This document shows positions 8,961-16,596 of a DNA stretch of 59,310 bases, one piece after another; position 1 is the first letter of the stretch, and every line of letters begins with the position of its first letter. Under the pieces are notes generated by a model that saw nothing but the letters and a program-made list of their open reading frames with translations, had not been told where the DNA came from and made no database searches. The DNA lies in NCBI GenBank assembly GCA_002478945.1, contig DLKM01000016.1, positions 1 through 59,310 on the forward strand, written 5' to 3'. Made by a program: the position numbers and the translations under genes. The DNA is from Christensenella sp. UBA7588. GTDB taxonomy: Bacteria > Bacillota > Clostridia > Christensenellales > CAG-917.

Positions 8961-9614
8961 TTAAGCGGAAAATCTTTCCAACACCAAAACTTTGGTATCT
9001 TCTCCGTCAAAATCGGCTCTGTCAAACTCAACGGTAGGACCGTCGGCGTAAACGACGTTATCGTCGTCGAAAAGCGATAAAAATTCGTTGACTTTGTCGA
9101 TGTCAAACTCGCAATCTTTCGTTTTATAGTGCATCGGGATAACTACGTCGGGCATAATGCGGTCGACGTATTCCTTTGCCTGCACCGCGTCGATAGTATA
9201 ATTGCCGCCCACGGGTATGAGCAAAACGTTTACGGGCATAAGCGATTCGACCAAAATTGCGTTGCACTCCTCCCCGATGTCTCCCATATGGCAGACGTCC
9301 ACGCCGTCCATACGGTATTTGAAGATGAGGTTGTCTCCTCTCAAAGAACCTTTTTTGTCGTCGTGATAACTGCGCGATGCAAGTATATGCACACCGCCGA
9401 TTTCGTATGCGCCGACTCTGTTGAGAACGGTGGGGTCGCCGCCCACGTTGGATACGAAACAATGGTCGTTATGCGCGTGGGAAACGGTCACGATGTCTGC
9501 CTCTACTTTGGGCATTTCGTAACCAACATACGAATGATAAGGGTCGGTAACAATCGACGTTCCTGTGCTTTCTTCAAGCAAAAACGATGAATGGCCGAGC
9601 CAAGTGATTTTCAT
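8961..9614 (-). CDS. MBL-fold metal-dependent hydrolase (UlaG/UPF0173-like)
   Basis: 217 residues from ATG 9614, chosen for its GGAGGAG site; the longer frame would run into prs. The fold is clear: ITWLGHSSFLLEE start, SHAHNDHC (a variant of the HxHxDH zinc motif), HMGDIGEEC, PVGGNYT and VIPMHY with the last metal histidine. Relatives hydrolyse lactones, phosphoesters or unknown substrates in the cytoplasm. It lies 20 bases after prs and is likely co-transcribed. The substrate is unknown. Confidence 0.85.
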   Translation of the reverse strand: MKITWLGHSSFLLEESTGTSIVTDPYHSYVGYEMPKVEADIVTVSHAHNDHCFVSNVGGDPTVLNRVGAYEIGGVHILASRSYHDDKKGSLRGDNLIFKYRMDGVDVCHMGDIGEECNAILVESLMPVNVLLIPVGGNYTIDAVQAKEYVDRIMPDVVIPMHYKTKDCEFDIDKVNEFLSLFDDDNVVYADGPTVEFDRADFDGEDTKVLVLERFSA

Positions 9615-9634
9615 TTTTTTCTCCTCCGCAGGGC

Positions 9635-10783
9635 TTAGTTTGCAAGGCGTGCCACAAGCTCTCTTATCTTTTGTGACGGGTCGAGCAGATTGGACACGGA
9701 CTCGTTGACGTTTGCCGCTGCAATAATATACGAGATGTACTTTGACAAGTCCGCCTCGATAAACCACTTGCATTCTTTGAGTTCGGGAATGCGATAAGTG
9801 AGGTTCGTAGACAGCACGGCGTCAAAAACACCTTCCTGATAAGCCTGATTGAATTTTTCGATACCGTCGGTAAAGAGCGAGAACGTTGCGGCAAGGAAAA
9901 CTTTCTTTGCGCCTTTGTTCTTGATTTCTTTTGCAAGATGAAGTATCGAATCGCCCGTTGCAATCATATCGTCTGCAACGAACACGTTCATACCCTCGAC
10001 GGAAGAACCGATATATTCGTGTGCGATTATGGGGTTGCGACCGTTGATAATCGTGGAATAATCGCGACGTTTGTAGAACATACCGAGGTCGAGTCCCAAC
10101 ACCGATGCGTAATATACGTTTCTCGGAATCGCGCCTTCGTCGGGAGATATGACCATAAGGCTCTCCTTGTTGAGGCGTACGTCGGGGAAATTTCTCGTGA
10201 GACATTTGAGGATTTGATAATGTACGAAGTAGTTGTCAAATCCCATAAGCGGAACGGCGTTCTGCACTCTCGGGTCGTGTGCGTCGAAAGTAATGATGTC
10301 GCTCACGCCCATATTTTGCAATTCCTGCAACATCTGCGCGCAATCAAGCGACTCGCGCGCACTTCTGCGATGCTGACGACCGCCGTAAAGCATAGGCATA
10401 ATTACCGTGACACGCTCGGGCTTGCCGTTGCAGGCGCAAATTATACGCTTGAGATTCTCGAAATGCTCGTCCGGAGTGAGCGGAATCTGTTTTCCGAAAA
10501 ACTGATAGGTTACGCCGTGATTGCCGGGGTCGCAGATAATATAGAGGTCTTTTCCGCGGACCGTTTCGTAAACTATGCCCTTTGCGTCTCCGTTTGTGAA
10601 ACGAGGACAATCGGACTTCAAGATAAACGTGTCTTTGTGTAGTTTTTTGCCGAGGTGTGATTCGCTGAAAAGAGTAATCAATCTTTTGTCGATGAGGTTT
10701 GCAAGTTCTTCCGCACCCGGCGTGGCTATAAGAGCGATAGGTGCGCTGGGGGTTTCCCCGTAAACTGAAAAGTCCGGTGTCAT
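9635..10783 (-). CDS. prs: Ribose-phosphate diphosphokinase (PRPP synthetase)
   Basis: 382 residues from ATG 10783 (GGAGGA eight bases upstream); the first 17 codons of the longer frame lack a site. It makes phosphoribosyl pyrophosphate from ribose 5-phosphate and ATP for nucleotide, His and Trp synthesis. Seen: GGRQHRRS, FDAHDPRVQ and the PRPP-binding loop NVFVADDMIATGDSI. The protein is about 60 residues longer than the common class I enzyme (about 315), and the loop reads DDMIATGDS instead of the usual DDIIDTAGT. This marks it as a member of a diverged Prs branch; activity is likely but not certain. Confidence 0.87.
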   Translation of the reverse strand: MTPDFSVYGETPSAPIALIATPGAEELANLIDKRLITLFSESHLGKKLHKDTFILKSDCPRFTNGDAKGIVYETVRGKDLYIICDPGNHGVTYQFFGKQIPLTPDEHFENLKRIICACNGKPERVTVIMPMLYGGRQHRRSARESLDCAQMLQELQNMGVSDIITFDAHDPRVQNAVPLMGFDNYFVHYQILKCLTRNFPDVRLNKESLMVISPDEGAIPRNVYYASVLGLDLGMFYKRRDYSTIINGRNPIIAHEYIGSSVEGMNVFVADDMIATGDSILHLAKEIKNKGAKKVFLAATFSLFTDGIEKFNQAYQEGVFDAVLSTNLTYRIPELKECKWFIEADLSKYISYIIAAANVNESVSNLLDPSQKIRELVARLAN

Positions 10784-10914
10784 TCGTGTCCTCCGAGATA
10801 ATGGAATTATATCAAACAATTTTCGAGTTGACAATCAAATATGTCGAGATAATATAAATATTCTATAGAATGCCGTTGCCTATTCGTCCTGCCGACAAAA
10901 TGCGACTACATTCG

Positions 10915-12039
10915 TCAAATATCCAGTATTTCCGCAAGTATCGGGTTCATAACCGCCATTCCGTTTTGCGTCAGGCGTGTGTATAAGCCGTCAAACTCAA
11001 AAAAGTTTTTCAAATGTTGCGGAACGTCCAAAAGGCTGCTTTCCACTCCTCTCGTCGTTCTCAATCCGAGCATAATTTGCTCGTTTTTTACGTCTTTTGC
11101 GCTCAAATATTCCCTATCCGTTCGCTTTACGGCGGAGTATTCGGACGCGTTTTCGACGTTATTTATATACTCGTCTACGCCTCTGACGTTTGCGAATCGC
11201 TCTTGTTTTTCAAGAGGCAAAACGCCGTCTTTGGTTTTTACGAGCGAGTGCGCTCCCGCGCCCAAGCCGAGATATTCCTCTCTCGTCCAATACCCGTAAT
11301 TGTGTCGGGAAATCAAGCCGTTTTTTGCGAAATTCGACACTTCGTATCTCTCGAAACCGAAGTTTTGCGCCGTTTGCATCGCAACTTCGAACAGCGTTTG
11401 CGTTTCGTCGTCGCAAGGAAGTCTAATTTCCCCTTTTTCGACCATACTTTTGAGCGGCGTTCCGTCCTCTACGATAAGTTCGTACATAGAAATATGTTCG
11501 ACGAGCGGCGCAAGCGTTGCGACTTCTTCTCTGACGCTATTTTCGTCATCGTACGGCAATCCTATAATCAAATCGCAGGATACGTTGTCGAAATATCTCT
11601 TTGCCAACCTCAATTTTTCAAGAGCGAGGCGCGCGTCGTGTATTCTGCCAACCGCTTTCAGATTGTCGTCGTTAAGGCTCTGGACGCCGACGCTGATTCT
11701 GTCGATGCCGACTTCTTTGTACAATCGGAGTTTTTCCTCGTCGATACTCTCGGGATTGCACTCGATACTCCACTCTTTTACGCAAGACAAATCGAAGTGT
11801 TTTGCGAGATTTTTACAGATACTCGCGATATACTTTTTGTCGAGTGCGCTCGGTGTGCCACCGCCGATATAAACGGTGTCGATTTTTGCATTGCGATAGC
11901 ATTGCCCTGCAAGCGCAATTTCTGTATTTAATGCGTTTAGATACCGCAAAATCGTCGCATCATTTACGCACGGATACGAGTTGAAATCGCAATAGCGACA
12001 CTTTGATTTGCAGAAAGGAACGTGTATATACAGTTGCAT
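10915..12039 (-). CDS. hemW: HemW-like radical SAM protein (heme chaperone / CPO-like)
   Basis: 374 residues. The N-terminus carries the radical SAM cluster motif CKSKCRYC (Cys10, 14, 17) directly after LYIHVPF, then YIGGGTPS, SVGVQSLND and DLIIGLP, the hallmarks of the HemN/HemW family. HemW proteins bind heme and pass it to respiratory enzymes rather than oxidise coproporphyrinogen. The ATG has no clear ribosome-binding site and lies just after a hairpin that separates it from lepA, so translation may be weak or coupled. The lepA-hemW order is common in Bacillota. Confidence 0.9.
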   Translation of the reverse strand: MQLYIHVPFCKSKCRYCDFNSYPCVNDATILRYLNALNTEIALAGQCYRNAKIDTVYIGGGTPSALDKKYIASICKNLAKHFDLSCVKEWSIECNPESIDEEKLRLYKEVGIDRISVGVQSLNDDNLKAVGRIHDARLALEKLRLAKRYFDNVSCDLIIGLPYDDENSVREEVATLAPLVEHISMYELIVEDGTPLKSMVEKGEIRLPCDDETQTLFEVAMQTAQNFGFERYEVSNFAKNGLISRHNYGYWTREEYLGLGAGAHSLVKTKDGVLPLEKQERFANVRGVDEYINNVENASEYSAVKRTDREYLSAKDVKNEQIMLGLRTTRGVESSLLDVPQHLKNFFEFDGLYTRLTQNGMAVMNPILAEILDI

Positions 12040-12051
12040 TTTTTAATATAT

Positions 12052-12084
12052 ATACCCCGAAAACACATCGGATTTCGGGGTATG
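12052..12084 (-). terminator. Hairpin between lepA and hemW
   Basis: ATACCCCGAAA / TTTCGGGGTAT stem with a loop of about 10. On the minus strand it follows the lepA stop and precedes the hemW start by about 13 bases; the following run is alternating TA rather than T, so it may be a leaky terminator or a processing site. Confidence 0.55.
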
Positions 12085-12087
12085 ATT

Positions 12088-13905
12088 TTACTTGTTCGGG
12101 TCCACTTTGAGTATGGATATAAACGCTTCGCTCGGCACTTCGACGCTGCCCACTTTGCGCATACGTTTTTTGCCTTCTTTTTGCTTTTCGAGCAGTTTCT
12201 TTTTGCGCGTAATATCTCCGCCGTAGCACTTGGCAAGGACGTCTTTACGCATTGCTTTGACCGTCTCTCTGGCTATGATTTTGCCGCCGACGGTGGCTTG
12301 AATAGGCACTTCGAAAAGTTGCCTCGGAATAACGTCTTTGAGCTTTTCGGCAATGCCTCTGCCCCTTGCGTAAGCGTTGTCTTTATGCACGATGATAGAG
12401 AGTGCGTCGCACATCTCGCCGTTTATCATCATATCGAGGCGCACGAGGTCGCTCTTTTCGTAACCGTCCATCTCGTAGTCGAGCGATGCGTAACCTCTCG
12501 TGCGAGATTTGAGGCTGTCGAAAAAGTCGTAGATAATCTCGTTGAGAGGCATACGATAGATAAGTTGCACTCTCGTCGGGTCGATGTAAGACATATCGAT
12601 AAATACGCCTCTTTTGCCTTGACAAAGCTCCATAATGGGTCCGACGTATTCAGGCGGAGTGTACAACGTCGCTTTGACGATAGGCTCCTCTATATACGCG
12701 ATTTCGCTGGGATTCGGCAAAGCGGTCGGATTGTCGATTGTCAGCTTTTCTCCGTTGGTTTTGGTCACTATATACGACACGCTCGGAGCAGTCGTAATAA
12801 GGTCGAGGTCAAACTCTCTTTCAAGCCTTTCCTCGATGATTTCCATATGCAAAAGTCCGAGGAATCCGCATCTGAAGCCGAAACCGAGAGCGGTAGACAC
12901 TTCGGGGTCGAAACTGAGTGAGGCGTCGTTGAGTTGAAGTTTGAGCAAAGCCTCTTTAAGGTCGTCGTATCTTGCGCCGTCCGCAGGAAAAACGCCCGTA
13001 TAAACCATAGGAGTTGCTTTTTTATAACCCGGGAGAGCCTCTTTCGCAGGATTCTCCGCATTCGTAACCGTATCTCCGACAGCGGTATCTCCGACGTTTT
13101 TGATGCTTGCGGCGATATACCCCACTTCTCCCGACACGAGTTTGTCGCAAGGACGCATACCGGGGGAGAAATATCCCACTTCTACGACTTCGAAGCATTT
13201 GCCCGTCGCCATCATTTTGATTTTGTCTCCGACCTTTACGCTGCCGTCCACAATGCGCACCATAGAAATCGCGCCTCTGTAATTGTCGTAAAAACTATCG
13301 AAAATGAGTGCTTTCAAGGGCGCGTCGTCGTCTCCAGTAGGAGCAGGCAACTTTTCGATAATCTGCGCAATCAAATCGTCTACGCCGATACCCTCTTTCG
13401 CAGATACGAGCGGACAACCTTCCGTGTCGAGACCGATTATGTCCTCTATCTCGAGTTTCACGGCGTCTACGTCGGCGGATGCAAGGTCGATTTTGTTGAC
13501 AACGGGAAGAATCGTCAAATCGTTTTCGAGCGCGAGATAAACGTTGGACAGCGTTTGCGCTTCAACGCCCTGCGTTGCGTCAACGACGAGTAACGCTCCC
13601 TCGCAAGCGGCAAGAGAACGCGATACTTCGTAAGTGAAATCGACGTGACCCGGGGTGTCGATAAGATTGAGGATATACTCCTCTCCGTTATACTTGTAAT
13701 AGAGTCTGCAAGTCTGCAATTTGATGGTGATGCCGCGCTCTTTTTCTATTTCCATATTATCGAGCAACTGCTCGGACATATCACGCTCGGAAACCGTACC
13801 CGTTTTTTCAATAAGACGGTCGGCAAGCGTACTTTTGCCGTGGTCGATATGCGCGATTATTGAGAAATTGCGTATATGTTTTTTGCTCAAAGCGTCCTCA
13901 CTCAT
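12088..13905 (-). CDS. lepA: Elongation factor 4 (LepA), ribosome-associated GTPase
   Basis: 605 residues. G1 HIDHGKST near residue 19, G3 DTPGHVDF and G4 NKIDLA are present, followed by the EF-G-like domains and the LepA-specific C-terminal domain ending in KKKLLEKQKEGKKRMR. It acts on the ribosome in initiation or back-translocation under stress. ATG 13905 is used; a TTG at 13908 lies directly before it, and a TTG 15 bases further in (LSKKHIRNF) has a GAGGA at good spacing and could be an alternative start. It heads a lepA-hemW group. Confidence 0.96.
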   Translation of the reverse strand: MSEDALSKKHIRNFSIIAHIDHGKSTLADRLIEKTGTVSERDMSEQLLDNMEIEKERGITIKLQTCRLYYKYNGEEYILNLIDTPGHVDFTYEVSRSLAACEGALLVVDATQGVEAQTLSNVYLALENDLTILPVVNKIDLASADVDAVKLEIEDIIGLDTEGCPLVSAKEGIGVDDLIAQIIEKLPAPTGDDDAPLKALIFDSFYDNYRGAISMVRIVDGSVKVGDKIKMMATGKCFEVVEVGYFSPGMRPCDKLVSGEVGYIAASIKNVGDTAVGDTVTNAENPAKEALPGYKKATPMVYTGVFPADGARYDDLKEALLKLQLNDASLSFDPEVSTALGFGFRCGFLGLLHMEIIEERLEREFDLDLITTAPSVSYIVTKTNGEKLTIDNPTALPNPSEIAYIEEPIVKATLYTPPEYVGPIMELCQGKRGVFIDMSYIDPTRVQLIYRMPLNEIIYDFFDSLKSRTRGYASLDYEMDGYEKSDLVRLDMMINGEMCDALSIIVHKDNAYARGRGIAEKLKDVIPRQLFEVPIQATVGGKIIARETVKAMRKDVLAKCYGGDITRKKKLLEKQKEGKKRMRKVGSVEVPSEAFISILKVDPNK

Positions 13906-13953
13906 CAAAATCTTGCGCGGTATGCAAAAATTTTGATAAAAATCTAAAAACTA

Positions 13954-13982
13954 TTGACTTTATTATAAATGAAATATAAAAT
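13954..13982 (+). promoter_or_regulatory. Sigma-A-type promoter of the glycerophosphodiesterase gene
   Basis: -35 TTGACT (13954-13959), 17-bp spacer, -10 TAAAAT (13977-13982), about 40 bases before the ATG at 14021. It lies in the divergent gap with lepA. Confidence 0.7.
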
Positions 13983-14020
13983 TTTATCAACAATAATAAC
14001 AGCATAAAAGGGAGTTTCTT

Positions 14021-14836
14021 ATGGATTTTCAATGGCTTTTTGACAGACCGATTGCGCACAGAGGTCTCCACGACGACCAATATCCCGAAAACAGTATGCC
14101 CGCTTACGAAGAAGCGATAAAGCACGGCTTTAATATCGAAATCGACGTTCACGTTACCAAAGACGGTCAGGTCGTGGTATTTCACGACGACAATTTGAAA
14201 CGTGTGTGCGGAGTCGACAAAGTCATTAAGCATTGCACGCTCGAAGAATTGAAAACGTATCCTCTTGCAAACACCGAATACGTTATGCCCACGTTCAAGG
14301 AGTTTTTGGCTCTTGTCAACGGTCAAGTGGGTATTCTCTGCGAGATAAAAGGCGTAAATCCGTTTGACCACACTATCGTGAGAGAAACTATCAAAGTCCT
14401 CAACGAAGTCGGCTATAAAGGCAATATTGCCCTTCAATCATTTGATTTCGGCGCGGTTTTGTATGCAAAACGTCACAGCAAATACGCCGTTGGCGAACTC
14501 TGCACTTGGTGCTCCCCCGACGGAAAACGCAACAGATGGTGGGCAACCGATTTTATGGGCAAACTTTGGATAAACAAGATTACCAAGCCCGATTTTATCG
14601 CATACGACGTGCGTGCGGTTGACCGTAGACTTCCCGAAAACAAATACATCGTCAAATGGAGCAAGAAAGTTCCTATCCTTATGTGGACGATAAACAGCGA
14701 AGAACGCATCGAGGACGCAAAGAAATACGCAAACAACGTGATTTTTGAAAATCTCGATCCCGAATTGCTCAACTCGCTTGCAGGCAAATTTATGCCCTTC
14801 AAATGTCCCGAAAAGAACCTTCCCTGCAATAAGTAA
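14021..14836 (+). CDS. Glycerophosphodiester phosphodiesterase
   Basis: 271 residues, no signal peptide, so cytoplasmic. The GDPD TIM-barrel motifs are present: AHRGLHDDQYPENSMPAY, EIDVHVTKDGQVVVFHD (metal ligands and catalytic His) and, later, CEIKG and LQSFDF. It hydrolyses glycerophosphodiesters to glycerol 3-phosphate and an alcohol, recycling phospholipid head groups. A mono-cistronic gene: own promoter upstream, terminator downstream, AAAAGGGAG before the ATG. Confidence 0.93.
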   Translation: MDFQWLFDRPIAHRGLHDDQYPENSMPAYEEAIKHGFNIEIDVHVTKDGQVVVFHDDNLKRVCGVDKVIKHCTLEELKTYPLANTEYVMPTFKEFLALVNGQVGILCEIKGVNPFDHTIVRETIKVLNEVGYKGNIALQSFDFGAVLYAKRHSKYAVGELCTWCSPDGKRNRWWATDFMGKLWINKITKPDFIAYDVRAVDRRLPENKYIVKWSKKVPILMWTINSEERIEDAKKYANNVIFENLDPELLNSLAGKFMPFKCPEKNLPCNK

Positions 14837-14848
14837 GAAATATTAACG

Positions 14849-14898
14849 GCAAAAGCCCTTCTGCGCACAAAAGTAAAATGCGCAAAAGGGCTTTTTTA
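14849..14898. terminator. Bidirectional terminator between convergent genes
   Basis: AAAAGCCCTTCTGCGCA / TGCGCAAAAGGGCTTTTTT with a small internal mismatch. A and T runs on both sides suit both the + strand phosphodiesterase and the - strand membrane protein gene. Confidence 0.8.
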
Positions 14899-14921
14899 TT
14901 TGAATTTATAGCGGATAACCG

Positions 14922-16151
14922 TTACATACGATAGAGTTGATTGCTGATTCGACCTATTCTCTCGCACATTTCCGTACTCGAAGTATCGATTGTCGCGTTA
15001 ATACTTGCAGCGGCAATCATAACGCAATCTCTGAGCGAATCTATCTTTGTTCCGACTTCCTTGATTGACTTGTTAATTTCGTTCATACCGAGCAACAATG
15101 CACGAGTACATTCCGTCATAACCTGCGTCTGATTATCTATCGACGTTCTGATTTCGTTCAGTTTACCGACAACTTCATCGTGTCGCACAATCAAATCAGA
15201 TGCGTTTAATGCTTCCTTAAGCGTATCGGCACGACCAGAAGCAACCAAATAAATCAAAGTATCGACTTTATCCCAATCTCTCTCAATCAAGAAATCGGAA
15301 AATACATCTTTCATACCCTTTTGTTTTGTAACAAAAGCTCTCTTATAATATGCAAGATAATCCAAATTATTGCCGTCTATATCGATGTCGTCGTCTATTT
15401 CGTCTACATCTAAATCCACGTCATCCAAATCTATATCGTCTGCGTCATAATCGTAGTCATCGTCAAGCGCGTCGACATCGTAATCATAGTCGTAATCGTC
15501 TTTTTCAACCGTCAAACCCGATTTATAGTGATTTTCAAGTTCTTTCTCGAGAGATTTTATCTTCAAAACTGCGGCATCGTTCGGATGCTCTTTAACATAT
15601 TTGTCATAATCATCAAAATCCACAAGCATTGCAAGCTCTCTTTTTGACCTTTTGTAGCTATACCCAGTTATATGTCCTTTTTCGTTGATGATGCAAACGT
15701 CATAACCGATTTTCCCTGACAGATAATCTCTCATCATTGCTTGCTCGTCTGTTGTTTTACTAATATTTTTGATATGGTTTTCAGTATGATAAATACCGTT
15801 AAAAAACCAGTTGTAAATTCCGCACGCAAGCAGAATAACTACGGGGACAACGATAAACCAAAGCGATTTGTCGAACGCACCCAAAAAGTACATTGCCACG
15901 GTAACTACGATTGCGAGCATCGAAAAGAGTATGCCTGATACAATTCTTTTCATCTTTTGTTTTTTACGTTGCGCAATATCCGTCAATAAAATAGATTTGC
16001 GATAACGCAATTCCGTTTTTTCATCGTCAAAGTTTTGAACGACATCATCATAAGATTCGGCGGCAGTATATACGTCGCCAAGCATTCCGCGGAAAATGTA
16101 TAACTGTGTTAACAATTCTCGCTTGTTTGTAGATGGTACAATTTTGCTCAT
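14922..16151 (-). CDS. Uncharacterised two-TM protein with Asp/Tyr-rich segment
   Basis: 409 residues; no family recognised. A polar N-terminus (1-67) is followed by two membrane segments (about 70-92 and 97-118) forming a hairpin, a soluble part (about 120-215), a very acidic segment of Asp, Tyr, Val and Ile (about 217-262), and a helical, coiled-coil-like C-terminus (about 310-400) with heptad-like spacing (EINKSIKEVGTKIDSL). Both ends should face the cytoplasm if the hairpin spans twice. The acidic stretch could bind Ca2+ or mimic DNA, but this is speculation. Its promoter overlaps four copies of an operator half-site shared with the divergent XRE gene, so it is almost certainly controlled by that regulator. 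Confidence 0.8.
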   Translation of the reverse strand: MSKIVPSTNKRELLTQLYIFRGMLGDVYTAAESYDDVVQNFDDEKTELRYRKSILLTDIAQRKKQKMKRIVSGILFSMLAIVVTVAMYFLGAFDKSLWFIVVPVVILLACGIYNWFFNGIYHTENHIKNISKTTDEQAMMRDYLSGKIGYDVCIINEKGHITGYSYKRSKRELAMLVDFDDYDKYVKEHPNDAAVLKIKSLEKELENHYKSGLTVEKDDYDYDYDVDALDDDYDYDADDIDLDDVDLDVDEIDDDIDIDGNNLDYLAYYKRAFVTKQKGMKDVFSDFLIERDWDKVDTLIYLVASGRADTLKEALNASDLIVRHDEVVGKLNEIRTSIDNQTQVMTECTRALLLGMNEINKSIKEVGTKIDSLRDCVMIAAASINATIDTSSTEMCERIGRISNQLYRM

Positions 16152-16165
16152 TTTTTCCTCCGTTT

Positions 16166-16237
16166 TAGGATTATTTGTAATCCTATATTAAACCATTTAG
16201 GATGATGTGTCAACCAAAAGAATGATGTATCATCCTA
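16166..16237. promoter_or_regulatory. Operator cluster of four TAGGATKA half-sites between divergent genes
   Basis: TAGGATTA-tttg-TAATCCTA (16166-16185) is a perfect inverted repeat; TAGGATGAT (16198-16206) and ATCATCCTA (16229-16237) form a second pair of the same half-site 22 bases apart. The first palindrome overlaps the minus-strand -10/start region, the second straddles the -35 elements and the plus-strand -10. This is the expected layout for repression of both genes by the neighbouring XRE protein. Confidence 0.75.
16185..16213 (-). promoter_or_regulatory. Promoter of the Asp/Tyr-rich membrane protein gene
   Basis: On the minus strand: -35 TTGACA (16213-16208), 17-bp spacer, -10 TAATAT (16190-16185). 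A half-site lies in the spacer and the 20-bp palindrome begins at the -10. Confidence 0.8.
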
Positions 16238-16269
16238 TAATACCTATCAATATACGATAAAATATAAAT

Positions 16270-16515
16270 ATGGAATCGATAAACGATGTTGTTGTAAATC
16301 GCCTTTGTCATTATCTCGACGCAAAAAAAATAACTCAGTACCGTCTTGCGGCATTGAGCGGAATTCCGTTTGCAACGATAAAGAGCATAATGCAAAGACG
16401 CACGAAAAACATTACTCTTAAAACGGTAATTATGTTGGCTGACGGTTTGGGCGTTACGGTAAGCGAATTTTTGGACGACCCGTCGTTCTGCCCCGACAAT
16501 TTGGACCTCGAATAA
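16270..16515 (+). CDS. Small XRE/Cro-CI-type transcriptional regulator
   Basis: 81 residues, essentially a lone helix-turn-helix: ITQYRLAALSGIPFATIKSIM (about 21-41) with the Cro/CI spacing, then NITLKTVIMLADGLGVTVSEFL. No sensory domain. A TATAAT box (16236-16241) lies 28 bases before the ATG and overlaps an operator half-site, so autoregulation is likely. There is no ribosome-binding site before ATG 16270. It probably controls the divergent membrane protein gene; the signal is unknown. Confidence 0.9.
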   Translation: MESINDVVVNRLCHYLDAKKITQYRLAALSGIPFATIKSIMQRRTKNITLKTVIMLADGLGVTVSEFLDDPSFCPDNLDLE

Positions 16516-16548
16516 CCTCGATTCGATATAAAAAAATATTAACGAATA

Positions 16549-16583
16549 TGAAAAACGGCACTCGATTGAGTGCCGTTTTTGTT
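16549..16583. terminator. Bidirectional terminator
   Basis: AAAAACGGCACTC / GAGTGCCGTTTTT stem with a GATT loop, between the convergent XRE gene and the GT-C-like lipoprotein gene. Confidence 0.87.
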
Positions 16584-16596
16584 TTAATAAAGTCGA

